Notes: generated from the letters alone by a model not told the origin. Shown: positions 36,334 through 44,842, counted from the stretch's first letter. The stretch: 64,000 nt of DNA from Acidobacteriota bacterium (GCA_021781455.1 JAJXWV010000077.1:1-64000), one strand, 5' to 3'. Made by a program: numbers and translations.

Positions 36334-37539
36334 ATGCCCAGCCGCGAAGTATTCGAGACCGCGACGCATCGGTTCCGCACCCACCCGGTGCAGATGTCGC
36401 TCACGCTGACGGGCCTGGTCGTCGGGACCGCGGCGATCATCATCATTGTCTCGCTGGGCCTGAGCGGCCGCGCCTTCGTGATGGCCCAGATCGAGGCAGT
36501 CGGCTCTCACTCGGTGTGGGCGACCTACGAGGGCAACTCCAACGCCGGCGTGCAGCACGCGAACGACGACATCAACGAAGACGACGTGCGGGCCGTGGCG
36601 GCGCGGCAGGACCTCCTGACCGCCGTGACTCCCCTGGTCGAGCTCCGCGGCGCCGTCAATGTCGAGTCGAAGGCCGTGAACATCGCCGTGCTCGGAACGA
36701 CTCCGAATTACATGGAGGTGCGGAAGAACGTGAACATGCTGGCCGGTCGCTTTCTCGACGACGACGACGTGGAACAGCGCTCGAAGGTGTGCGTGGTCAG
36801 CCGCAATCTCTACGAAAAGCTCTTCGCCAACAGCGATCCGAACAGCGAGAAGACCCTGCGCACGATGGGCATGAGCTTCATCGTCATCGGCGAGTTCGAG
36901 AACCCGGTCGACACCATGGGCCAGGGGGAGATGCGCGCCGACGCCATCTTCATCCCGGTGACGGTGGCCTGGTTCTTCACGCCCACGCACCGCGTGGACA
37001 CGCTTTTCGCCGAAGCACGCGACTTCAACTCCATCCCCCGGGTGGTCAAGGCCATCCAGGAAACTCTCCAGGAGCGGCACCACAGCGGGGCGGTGTACAA
37101 AGTGGAGAGCATGACCATGGTGGTGCGCATGGCCAACGCCATCTCCACCGGGCTGATCATCGTGTTCATCCTGGCCGCCTCCGTCTCGGTCATCGTCGGA
37201 GGAGTGGGGATCATGAACATCCTGCTGGCCTCGGTGGAGCAGCGCACGCGCGAGATCGGTCTGCGAAAGTCGCTGGGGGCGCGCCGCAACGACATCCTGG
37301 CCCAGTTTCTTCTGGAGGCGCTGATCCTCGGCAGCGTCGGATCGGTCATCGGCGTGGCGGTGGGTCTGGGCATCCCCATTCTCACCAGGCTGGTGGTGCA
37401 CCGCGTGACCGTCAACGTCTCGTTCCTCTCGGCTTTTCTCGCTTTTCTCTTTTCGAACCTGGTGACGCTGGTTTTCGGAGTCGTGCCCGCCTATCGCGCC
37501 GCCAACCTCGATCCGACGGAGGCGCTCCGGCATGAGTAG
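36334..37539 (+). CDS. MacB-like ABC transporter permease (FtsX/MacB_PCD)
   Basis: A 401-residue permease of the MacB/FtsX fold. Transmembrane helix 1 is at about 20-45 (LTLTGLVVGTAAIIIIVSLG). A large periplasmic MacB_PCD domain covers about 50-255. Three C-terminal helices are near 272-295, 322-348 and 365-385, with the family motif SVEQRTREIGLRKSLGARRN between the second and third. The first helix differs from classic MacB because no ATPase domain precedes it. No ABC ATPase gene lies next to it, so the nucleotide-binding partner must be elsewhere. It overlaps the outer-membrane factor gene by 8 bases. Confidence 0.88.
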   Translation: MPSREVFETATHRFRTHPVQMSLTLTGLVVGTAAIIIIVSLGLSGRAFVMAQIEAVGSHSVWATYEGNSNAGVQHANDDINEDDVRAVAARQDLLTAVTPLVELRGAVNVESKAVNIAVLGTTPNYMEVRKNVNMLAGRFLDDDDVEQRSKVCVVSRNLYEKLFANSDPNSEKTLRTMGMSFIVIGEFENPVDTMGQGEMRADAIFIPVTVAWFFTPTHRVDTLFAEARDFNSIPRVVKAIQETLQERHHSGAVYKVESMTMVVRMANAISTGLIIVFILAASVSVIVGGVGIMNILLASVEQRTREIGLRKSLGARRNDILAQFLLEALILGSVGSVIGVAVGLGIPILTRLVVHRVTVNVSFLSAFLAFLFSNLVTLVFGVVPAYRAANLDPTEALRHE

Positions 37540-38812
37540 AACGGTCTCGACCGTGGTCGCGCTGGTCCTGGCCTCGGCTGCCGCGGCACAGACCCCTCCA
37601 CCGCTGACGATCCAGCAGGCCATGCAGATGGCCGTGGACCGTTCACCCGACATCACGGCGGCGCGCGCAGCCCAACGTGAGGCTGCAGCATCAGCGGAGC
37701 TGGCCCGCAGCACCTTCCGTCCCCAGGCAACGATCTCCACGACTCCCGGTTACGCCACCGGGCTTCCGGTGTCCGTCCTGGGAAGCGTTCCGGCCATCGC
37801 CACCGTCGAGGCGCACCAGACGCTCTACGACAACTTCGCGCGCACCGACGCACTGGCCGCCGCAGCCCAGGCCGATGCCCGCTCCATCGACGTCGAGAAT
37901 GCCGTGCGCCAGACCGCCGAAGCGTCCGCGCAGGCGTATGCGAAGTACGCCGCGGACCTCGCGCTCGTGGCCGACGCCCGCACGCGGATCGGCGCTCTCC
38001 GCACCGACCTGGCGCGCGTGACGGCGCTGTCTGCCGAAGGACGCGCGACGCAGCTCGACATCGATCGCGCTGCGCTGCAGGTCGATCGCGCCGAGAACCA
38101 GGCCGCATCCGCAGCCATGACCGCAGGCGTCGACGAGGCGCGGCTCCGGCAGCTCACCGGATGGTCGACGCCGGGCTCGATCCCCCTCGCCGCTGCGGAT
38201 CTCCAGGTTCCCGCGGGAACGACCGCCGACCACATCGCGGCGGCAATCGCGAACGACCTCGAGATGCACAGCCTCGACCGGCAGCTGTCTCTGCTGCGCC
38301 AGTCCGTCTCCATCCTCCGCCATCCCTTCCAGCCGAGCATCCAGGCCCAGAGCCAGTACTCCCGGCTGTTCGGACGCTACTCGCGGTTTTACAACGGCTA
38401 CAGGAACGACGACTTCAGCATCGGCGCTTCGGTCGTCATCCCGGTGTGGACGGGTGGGCGCAGGGCCGCTTCGATCGACCGCGTGACGGCACAACTTCAA
38501 CGTCTGGAGGCACAAAGGATGAGCCGTGAGGCCGGGATCACCGACGCCGTCCGGGAAGCGGAATCAGATTTGAATGCAGGCGAAGGTGAGCTTCGCATTG
38601 CACTCCGCGCAAAGCAGATCGCGGAAGAAGGTCTGCGGATCGGCACACTGCTCCAGCAGGAAGGCCGCGGCCGACCTAACGAGGTCACCGCGGGCGAAGT
38701 CGAGTTGAATGATGCGAACGATGAAGTGGCGAGAGCACAGACTCATGTCACGGTTGCCAGGGCGCGGCTCCTGTCCCTGCGCGGCGATCTCACAGCCTCA
38801 CCCGTGCACTGA
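37532..38812 (+). CDS. TolC family outer-membrane efflux factor
   Basis: A 426-residue outer-membrane channel protein with a signal peptide (residues 1-20, ending SAAAAQ). Two repeats of the OEP fold are visible: a first half with long coiled-coil helices (ITAARAAQREAAASAELARS) and strand pair ATISTTPGY, and a second half with QPSIQAQSQYSRLFGRYSRF and VVIPVWTGGRRAASIDRVTA. The Gly-Gly turn and alternating Ala/Arg/Glu helices are characteristic. It would trimerise and connect with the adaptor encoded two genes upstream. Start codon lies inside the permease gene, indicating coupled translation. Confidence 0.9.
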   Translation: MSRTVSTVVALVLASAAAAQTPPPLTIQQAMQMAVDRSPDITAARAAQREAAASAELARSTFRPQATISTTPGYATGLPVSVLGSVPAIATVEAHQTLYDNFARTDALAAAAQADARSIDVENAVRQTAEASAQAYAKYAADLALVADARTRIGALRTDLARVTALSAEGRATQLDIDRAALQVDRAENQAASAAMTAGVDEARLRQLTGWSTPGSIPLAAADLQVPAGTTADHIAAAIANDLEMHSLDRQLSLLRQSVSILRHPFQPSIQAQSQYSRLFGRYSRFYNGYRNDDFSIGASVVIPVWTGGRRAASIDRVTAQLQRLEAQRMSREAGITDAVREAESDLNAGEGELRIALRAKQIAEEGLRIGTLLQQEGRGRPNEVTAGEVELNDANDEVARAQTHVTVARARLLSLRGDLTASPVH

Positions 38813-38837
38813 CAATCCGTTTCAAAGGGCGCCTCGT

Positions 38838-38880
38838 CACACGAACGTGTGATCTTCGGTGAGCGTTTGCGCCTATAGTA
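38838..38880 (+). promoter_or_regulatory. Candidate promoter and operator of the hopanoid cluster
   Basis: A perfect 6-bp dyad TCACAC-GAAC-GTGTGA (38838-38853) lies just upstream of a -10-like TATAGT (38875-38880). No good -35 hexamer is visible at standard spacing, as would fit an activator or repressor site overlapping it. shc begins 36 bases later. Confidence 0.4.
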
Positions 38881-38915
38881 AAGGAAACAACAACAACGGA
38901 CATTTGAGAGGAAGG

Positions 38916-40934
38916 ATGACCGTTCAGCAGTTCTCGACCGGGACATTTCGCGAAATCGAGGAAGTCCATTCCGCAGTCGCAGCGGCGCAGCAGCGGCTGT
39001 TCGAGATTCAGCATGCGGACGGCCACTGGTGTGGCGAGCTCGAAGGCGACACGATCCTCGAATCCGAATACCTGCTGCTCCTCTATTTTCTGGGCCGTGT
39101 CTCGTGTGGCACAGGCACTCCAGCCTGTGCGGACCCTGAGAAGAGTGTCCGGGCCACTGCCGATGAACGCCGCGTCAGCAAAGCGTGCGAGTACCTCCGC
39201 CGCAGGCAGCTGCCTGCAGGTGGCTGGGCGATCTACGAGGGCGGACCGGCCGACGTCAGTTCATCGGTCAAGGCGTACTTCGTTCTGAAGCTCTTCGGTG
39301 ATGATCCCGGAGCGCCGCACATGGTCCGCGCGCGCCAGGTCATCCTGCAGCTCGGCGGCATCGAGGCCTGCAATTCCTTCACGAAGATCTATCTCTCGAT
39401 CTTCGGGCAGTACGACTGGAACCGCTGTCCCGCCGTCCCGCCGGAGCTCGTGCTCTTCCCCGACTGGTTCGTCTTCAACATCTACGAGATGTCGTACTGG
39501 TCGCGGGCCATCGTCGTTCCGCTGTCGATCATGTGGGCCCAGAAGCCGACGTGCACGGTTCCCGAGGACAAGAGGATCGACGAGCTGCGGACACCGCACG
39601 TGCCGCGCAGGCACGTCTCGCATTCGCTGCGGGAAAGGTTCTGGCGCGCGTTCTTCACCGTCCTCGACCACGGGTTGAAGGGCGTCGAGGCGTTGCACTT
39701 TCATCCGCTGCGCCGGCGCGCCCTGGCGCGGGCCCAGGCCTGGATCATCGAGCGTCTGGACGCCAGCGGCGGCCTCGGCGCGATCTTCCCGCCCATCGTC
39801 AACACGATCTTCGCCTTCTCGTCGCTCGGACGTGATTCGGATGACCCGGTGATCGCCAGCCAGCTCGAACAGCTCCGCCGCCTGGAGATCGAGGAAGAGG
39901 AAACGCTTCGACTGCAGCCGTGTTTCTCTCCGATTTGGGACACGGCACTGGGCATTCATTGCCTCTGCGCGTCCGGCGTTCCGGCCGACGATCCGAGCGT
40001 GCTCTCAGCGGCCCGCTGGCTGCTCGCCAAGCAGACCACCACGGTCGCCGACTGGAAGAAGAAGAATCCCGAAGGGCAGCCGGGCGGCTGGTACTTCGAA
40101 TACGAGAACGAGTTCTACCCCGACACGGACGACACTTCAGAAGTGCTGCTTGCCCTGGCCGCCGTGCGCTTCCCGGATGCCGCCGAGGATCGGCGCCGCG
40201 TCGAGGCCATCGATCGCGCCGTGAACTGGCAGCTCACCATGCAGAACGACGATGGCGGGTGGGGCGCCTTCGACAAGGGCTGCGACAACGAAGTCTTCAC
40301 GTTCATCCCGTTCGCCGACCACAACGCCATGATCGATCCATCGTGCGAGGACATCACCGGGCGCACGCTCGAAGCATTCAAGCTGCTCGGCTTCGACGCT
40401 TCGCATCCGTCCATGCAGGGCGCCACGCGCTATCTGCACGACAGGCAGACGGCGCAAGGAACCTGGTACGGCCGGTGGGGATGCAACTACATCTATGGTA
40501 CGTGGCTGGCCGCCCGCGGCCTGGCCGTGGCCGGCGAGCCGGTCAACGGTGAGCGCCTGCAGCGCGTCGTGCGCTGGTTCGCCGAACGCCAGAACGACGA
40601 CGGCGGATGGGGCGAGCTGCAGAGCTCGTACGACGACCCGTCGCTCATGGGCATCGGCCCCAGCACTCCTTCCCAGACCGCGTGGGCCTTGCTCACCCTG
40701 ATCGAGCTCGGCGAAGCCTCTTCGCAGATCGTCGCCCGCGGCGTCGGCTATCTCCTCTCGCGGCAGCACGACGACGGCTCCTGGTTCGACGACACGTGGA
40801 CTGCCACCGGCTTCCCGCGGGTCTTTTACCTTCGCTATCACCTTTACGCGACCTACTTTCCCCTCTGGGCGCTGACCGCGTATCGAAACGCCTCGGGGCT
40901 CTCCAATCCTGAAGCCGCCGCCTTGGCGGGCTAG
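38916..40934 (+). CDS. shc: Squalene-hopene cyclase
   Basis: Monotopic membrane enzyme (HpnF) that cyclises squalene to hopene, the entry step to hopanoids. 672 residues. The protonating Asp motif DTDDTS lies at about 403-408, and several QW-type repeats are visible (QLPAGGW, QNDDGGWG, QTAQGTWYGRWG, QHDDGSW). The segment GRWGCNYIYGTW also matches. The start at 38916 follows GAGGAAGG; the earlier in-frame ATG lacks a ribosome binding site. Residues about 62-88 hold an insertion not expected in SHC (VSCGTGTPACADPEK), which replaces a short loop and coincides with a palindromic repeat. First gene of the hopanoid operon. Confidence 0.95.
   Translation: MTVQQFSTGTFREIEEVHSAVAAAQQRLFEIQHADGHWCGELEGDTILESEYLLLLYFLGRVSCGTGTPACADPEKSVRATADERRVSKACEYLRRRQLPAGGWAIYEGGPADVSSSVKAYFVLKLFGDDPGAPHMVRARQVILQLGGIEACNSFTKIYLSIFGQYDWNRCPAVPPELVLFPDWFVFNIYEMSYWSRAIVVPLSIMWAQKPTCTVPEDKRIDELRTPHVPRRHVSHSLRERFWRAFFTVLDHGLKGVEALHFHPLRRRALARAQAWIIERLDASGGLGAIFPPIVNTIFAFSSLGRDSDDPVIASQLEQLRRLEIEEEETLRLQPCFSPIWDTALGIHCLCASGVPADDPSVLSAARWLLAKQTTTVADWKKKNPEGQPGGWYFEYENEFYPDTDDTSEVLLALAAVRFPDAAEDRRRVEAIDRAVNWQLTMQNDDGGWGAFDKGCDNEVFTFIPFADHNAMIDPSCEDITGRTLEAFKLLGFDASHPSMQGATRYLHDRQTAQGTWYGRWGCNYIYGTWLAARGLAVAGEPVNGERLQRVVRWFAERQNDDGGWGELQSSYDDPSLMGIGPSTPSQTAWALLTLIELGEASSQIVARGVGYLLSRQHDDGSWFDDTWTATGFPRVFYLRYHLYATYFPLWALTAYRNASGLSNPEAAALAG
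39106..39137. repeat. Palindromic repeat inside shc
   Basis: GTGGCACAGGCACTCCAGCC followed by TGTGCGGAC forms a palindrome around CACTCC (GCACAGGC with GCCTGTGC). It resembles the intergenic REP-like repeats at 10878 and 43043 (GGCAGGCTTTCCAGCCTGCC). It is translated in frame as part of an extra loop. Confidence 0.55.
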
Positions 40935-40940
40935 AGAACA

Positions 40941-41945
40941 ATGATGAGATTTCCGCTCCACGTCACGACCGATACGGTCCGCCACCAGTTTCGAAACGCC
41001 CTGCGCGGCAAGACGCGCTACCCGTTCGTGCTCATGCTCGAACCGCTCTACACCTGCAATCTGGCCTGCACCGGCTGCGCGATCGAGCGCCACACCGGCA
41101 AGCTCTCGGACCGTCTTCCGCTCGAGAAATGCCTCGAGTCCGTCGACATTTCCGAGGCGCCCGTCGTGTCGATCTGCGGAGGTGAGCCGACGCTGTATCC
41201 CGAGCTGCCGGAGCTCGTCAGCGAGATCATCCGGCGCAAGCGCCACATCTATCTCTGCACCAACGGGCTGCTGCTCGACCAGAAGGTCTTCGGCGTGATC
41301 GAGCCGCACAAGCGACTCATGATCAACGTCCACCTCGACGGCATGCGCGAGACGCACGACCGGGTCTGCGCACGGGACGGTGTCTTCGACAAGGCCATCG
41401 AGATGATCCGCCAGGGCGTCGCCCTCGGCCATCACATGATGGGCAACATGACCATCTTCAAGGAGACCGAGGTCTCCGAGGTCGAGGAGCTGTGCGATCT
41501 GCTCACCGGCCTGGGCGTGGAAGGACTCCTCGTCTCGCCCGGATACCACTAAGAATCGGTGCCGAACGACATCTTCCTCACCAAATCCGAGATCCAGAAG
41601 AAGTTCCGGCGCGTGCTGGAGATCTCCAAGCGTTACAGGCTGACCTCCACTCCGATGTTTCTGGAGTTCGCTGCCGGAATGCGCGACTACCGCTGCTCGC
41701 CGTGGAGCACGGTCACCTACACGCCGCGCGGCTGGAAGGGACCGTGCTACCTGATCGGACGGACCTACTCACCCTCCTGGGACACGTTCTGGAACGAGAC
41801 CGACTGGGCCTACTGGGAATCGCGTCAGGACACCGCCTGCCAGAACTGTGCGATGCACTCGGGATTCGAAGCGTCGGTGGTCAAGGAACTGCCGCGGCAT
41901 CCCGGCGACATGTTCCGGCTCATGGCCTGGAACTTCCTGGCTTGA
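40941..41945 (+). pseudogene. hpnH: hpnH, adenosylhopane synthase (radical SAM), interrupted by in-frame TAA
   Basis: HpnH attaches the 5'-deoxyadenosyl group of SAM to hopene, the first side-chain step. The [4Fe-4S] motif C39xxxC43xxC46 (YTCNLACTGCAIE), the GGEPTLYPE loop and FSISPGY-type end (LLVSPGYH) are all present, and the C-terminal DUF3463 part (FLEFAAGMRDYRCSPW, TACQNCAMHSGFEAS) follows in the same frame. One TAA at 41550-41552 splits them at codon 204, where homologues usually have Tyr (SPGYxYE). Full read-through would give 334 residues. This is a one-base nonsense change or a sequencing error; a GTG seven bases downstream could restart translation. Gap to shc is 6 bases. Confidence 0.88.
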
Positions 41946-41948
41946 CGA

Positions 41949-42006
41949 AGTCCTGAGTGATGAGTGAAGGACTGACTCAGGACTCAGGACTCAGGACTCA
42001 GGACTT
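41949..42006. repeat. Self-repetitive hairpin element (GGACTCA words) at the hpnH-hpnA junction
   Basis: The left arm AAGTCCTGAGTGATGAGTGA (41949-41968) faces four tandem CAGGACT words (41976-42006). It supplies the first codons of hpnA. It has the same words as the element at 55914-56004. Confidence 0.7.
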
Positions 42007-42997
42007 GGAAATCGACCTCGTCACCGGCGGTACCGGATTCATCGGCGCTCACGTCGTGCGGGCGCTCCTCGAACAGGGACGGAGAGTGCGATGTCTCGTG
42101 CGTGCCACGAGCTCGCGCACGAACCTCGACGGCCTCGACGTCGAGATTGCGACCGGCGACCTGACGGACATCAGCTCACTGCGCGAGGCAATGCGCGGCG
42201 TGAAGACGCTGTATCACTGCGCCGCCGATTACAGGCTGTGGGCTCCCGATCCCCGCGAGCTGTTCCGGAGCAACGTCGACGGGACGCGCAATGTCCTCGA
42301 TGCCGCGGACGCGGCGGGCGTCCTGAGGATCGTCTACACCAGCTCCGTCGCTGCGATCGGCCTGAGCGAGGATCGATCGCCGGCCACTGAGCAAACGCGC
42401 CTTCGCTCGGGCGACCTCGTCGGAGCGTACAAGCAGAGCAAGTACGAGGCCGAGTGCGTGGTCAGGGAGCTCGCCTATCGCGGCGCGCCGGTGGTCATCG
42501 TGAACCCCTCGACGCCCGTCGGTGAGCGCGACGTGAAGCCGACGCCCACCGGCCGCATCATCGTCGATTTCCTGAATCGCAAAATGCCCGCCTACGTGGA
42601 GACCGGGATGAACTTCATCGACGTCCGCGACGTCGCCGCGGGCCATCTGCTGGCAGCCGAGCGCGGGCATCCAGGCGAGCGCTACATCCTCGGCAACACC
42701 AACATGAGCCTGAAGGATCTGCTGGACGCGCTGGCGAACATCACCGGCATTCCGTCGCCGCGGCTGAAGGTGCCGCACTGGATCCCGATGGCGTATGCGG
42801 CCGCTGACTCGGCGATCGCGAAGGTGACGCACCGGGCGCCGGGCGTGCCGCTCGACAGCGTGCGCATGTCGCGGCACACGATGTACTACGACGCTTCGAA
42901 GGCCGTGCGCGAGCTCGGGCTGCCGCAGACGCCGGTCGAGGACGCGCTGGCGAGGGCAGTGGCGTGGTTTCGGGACAACGGATACGTGCGGAATTGA
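41960..42997 (+). CDS. hpnA: Hopanoid-associated sugar epimerase HpnA
   Basis: A 345-residue extended short-chain dehydrogenase of the HpnA type, found in many hopanoid clusters and thought to act on the side-chain sugar; its exact step is not settled. The Rossmann motif TGGTGFIGAHVVRAL lies near residue 21, the active-site YKQSKYEAE near 157-165, and VNPSTPVGERDVKPTPTG is family-specific. The first 16 residues (MSEGLTQDSGLRTQDL) come from the hairpin element; a TTG at 42005 is a plausible alternative start that gives the normal family N-terminus. Lies between hpnH and hpnG in the same orientation. Confidence 0.9.
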   Translation: MSEGLTQDSGLRTQDLEIDLVTGGTGFIGAHVVRALLEQGRRVRCLVRATSSRTNLDGLDVEIATGDLTDISSLREAMRGVKTLYHCAADYRLWAPDPRELFRSNVDGTRNVLDAADAAGVLRIVYTSSVAAIGLSEDRSPATEQTRLRSGDLVGAYKQSKYEAECVVRELAYRGAPVVIVNPSTPVGERDVKPTPTGRIIVDFLNRKMPAYVETGMNFIDVRDVAAGHLLAAERGHPGERYILGNTNMSLKDLLDALANITGIPSPRLKVPHWIPMAYAAADSAIAKVTHRAPGVPLDSVRMSRHTMYYDASKAVRELGLPQTPVEDALARAVAWFRDNGYVRN

Positions 42998-43107
42998 GAA
43001 TTGAGAATTGAGAATTGAGAAGATGATTCGCGCGGGACTCGGTGTAGGGCAGGCTTTCCAGCCTGCCCCCCGGGCGGCGGGCTGGAAATCCCGCCCCACA
43101 CGGGCTG
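42993..43107. repeat. Tandem GAATTGA words followed by a REP-like palindrome
   Basis: Four tandem GAATTGA words (42993-43021) overlap the end of hpnA. A REP-like palindrome at 43043-43107 (TAGGGCAGGCTTTCCAGCCT and onward) is a second copy of the sequence at 10878-10945. Confidence 0.65.
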
Positions 43108-43111
43108 CGCT

Positions 43112-43786
43112 ATGACCATGAGCGACATCCTCATCCTTGCCGCCCTTCGCGAAGAGGTCGCGAAGATTCGCCGGAGCGACCGCGTGACGGTCGCCCTGAC
43201 CGGCGATGGCGCGGCGCGCGCCTGGCGGGGAGCGGCGGCGGCCATTGAGCGCACGGCACCGCGGCTCGTCATCGGCATCGGCATCGCCGGCGCGCTCTCG
43301 TCCGATCTCTGCCGCGGCGACCTGGTGGTGGCTCGTACGATCGTCGACGAGAACGGCGCCTGGAACGCGTGCGATCCGGCGATGGTGACGGTCTCGATGG
43401 AGGCCGGAGGAAAACCGGTGACCCTCGTGACCACGGGCGCGATCGCCACTCCGCTCGAGAAGCGCAATCTCGCCGGCAGCCTGGAGGGGTCCGCAGCGGT
43501 CGATCTCGAGTCCGCCGCCTGGCAGCGCGCCGCGACCGAGCGCTCTCTCCCCTTCACCACCATTCGCTGCATCCTCGACACGGCGGACGAGGCACTCCCG
43601 GCATTTCTCGCGCGCTGCACGCGTGCCGACGGCTCGATCAGCCGTTTCCGGGTCGTGCTCCACGCCCTCCTGCATCCATTCGAAATCCCGCGGCTGATCG
43701 ATCTGCGGCGGCGCACTTCGGAGGCTGCCGCCGTGCTCGCCCGCGGTCTGGAATCGTTCCTGTTCAAGCTCGAGGCAAACGGATGA
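43112..43786 (+). CDS. hpnG: HpnG, hopanoid nucleoside phosphorylase-like enzyme
   Basis: A 224-residue protein of the purine nucleoside phosphorylase (PNP/UDP) fold. HpnG removes adenine from adenosylhopane to give ribosylhopane, the step after HpnH. Visible marks are ILAALREEVAKI at the start, the GIGIAGAL strand turn, the DLVVARTIVDE segment and the catalytic-region AAVDLESAAW (Asp/Glu contacts to the ribose). The C-terminal segment FEIPRLIDLRRRTSEAAAVL is usual in HpnG. ATG at 43112 or 43118. The stop overlaps a 33-codon ORF (ATGA). Confidence 0.88.
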   Translation: MTMSDILILAALREEVAKIRRSDRVTVALTGDGAARAWRGAAAAIERTAPRLVIGIGIAGALSSDLCRGDLVVARTIVDENGAWNACDPAMVTVSMEAGGKPVTLVTTGAIATPLEKRNLAGSLEGSAAVDLESAAWQRAATERSLPFTTIRCILDTADEALPAFLARCTRADGSISRFRVVLHALLHPFEIPRLIDLRRRTSEAAAVLARGLESFLFKLEANG

Positions 43787-43884
43787 GCGACGTCTTGCGC
43801 CACCTGCAACAAAGGCCTACGATCGGTTTCGCCCCAAGCGGAGTGCTGCCCGAGCTTGTCGCGAACGGTGCGAGGAGACGATGA
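43783..43884 (+). CDS. 33-codon ORF coupled between hpnG and squalene synthase
   Basis: ATGA overlaps join it to hpnG upstream and to the squalene synthase gene downstream (ATGA at 43881-43884). The peptide starts MSDVLRHLQQRPTIGFAP and ends basic (NGARRR). No family recognised. It could be a microprotein or only a translational bridge; it also contains the likely ribosome binding site GAGGAG of the next gene. Confidence 0.4.
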   Translation: MSDVLRHLQQRPTIGFAPSGVLPELVANGARRR

Positions 43885-44840
43885 CGGACCTCGACCAGCT
43901 TCTCGAGAAGTCAAGCCGAACTTTTGCGCTGTCGATCCCACCTCTCGATGACTCTCTGCGGCAGCAGGTGACGATCGCCTATCTGCTGTTCCGGATCGCC
44001 GACACGTTTGAAGACGCCGCTGCGTGGCCGCCGGAATCGCGGGTCGCGGCTCTTGCGGACTTCGTGCGGCTGCTTGCTCATCCGGACGAAACAGAGGCCC
44101 GGCTAATGGCGGAGCGATGGGTCGCCAGCCGGCCCACCGAACATCCCGGATACCTGGAGCTGCTGGCCTCGACGCCCGCCGTGCTGGCGCACCTTCTGGC
44201 ACTGCCGGAGCGCACCATGGACGTCATTCGCGAGCACGTGGCCCGCTCGGCGGAAGGGATGGCCGACTGGGTGAAACGCGGCAGCAACGGCGACCTGCGG
44301 CTGGGCGACCTCGCCGATCTGAAGGCCTACTGCTACACCGTCGCCGGAATCGTCGGGGAGATGCTGACGGAGCTCTTCCTGATCGACGCGCCCCAGCTCG
44401 CGCCCGCCGCTGCGTTTCTCAGGGCACGCGCCGCAGCATTCGGAGAAGCGCTGCAACTGGTCAACATCCTCAAAGACTCGGCTGCGGACCGCAGGGAAGG
44501 GCGCCACTACCTGCCCTCAGGTGTTCCCCTCTCGTCGATCTTCTCTCTGGCGCGCACCGACCTCGGCATGGCCAACGAATACATCCGCACTCTGCAGCGC
44601 CAGGGCGCGCCGCGCGGCATCGTGGCCTTCACCGCCGTGCCGGTGCAGCTCGCCTTTGCCACCCTCGCCAAGGTCGAGGTGGATGGGCCGGGATCGAAAA
44701 TCAGCCGGACGGAAGTCTTTTTGCTCATCCGGCAAGTCAACAGCGCACTCGACCACGGGCGGCCCGCAGTGAGGCTCCCGAACGAGCCGCCGCGCTCCCG
44801 TCTGGCCGAGCTGACCTCGATGCTCTTCGGCCGTCCCTAA
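43881..44840 (+). CDS. Squalene synthase (farnesyl-diphosphate farnesyltransferase), single-enzyme type
   Basis: A 319-residue trans-isoprenyl transferase of the squalene/phytoene synthase family. The first Asp-rich motif is DTFED at residues 41-45 (FRIADTFEDA), and the second is NILKDSAAD near 196-204 followed by REGRHYLP. The N-terminus SSRTFALSIPPL and the ADTFED form are closer to the eukaryote-type one-enzyme squalene synthase than to the HpnC or HpnD pair. Since no HpnC, HpnD or HpnE lies in the cluster, this enzyme most likely makes squalene from farnesyl diphosphate directly, supplying shc. Phytoene synthase activity is less likely given the context. Confidence 0.87.
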   Translation: MTDLDQLLEKSSRTFALSIPPLDDSLRQQVTIAYLLFRIADTFEDAAAWPPESRVAALADFVRLLAHPDETEARLMAERWVASRPTEHPGYLELLASTPAVLAHLLALPERTMDVIREHVARSAEGMADWVKRGSNGDLRLGDLADLKAYCYTVAGIVGEMLTELFLIDAPQLAPAAAFLRARAAAFGEALQLVNILKDSAADRREGRHYLPSGVPLSSIFSLARTDLGMANEYIRTLQRQGAPRGIVAFTAVPVQLAFATLAKVEVDGPGSKISRTEVFLLIRQVNSALDHGRPAVRLPNEPPRSRLAELTSMLFGRP

Positions 44841-44842
44841 GC

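Noticed and set aside
41550-41552. hpnH stop codon as a recoded codon
   Set aside because: It is TAA, which is not used for selenocysteine or pyrrolysine; error or nonsense mutation is simpler.
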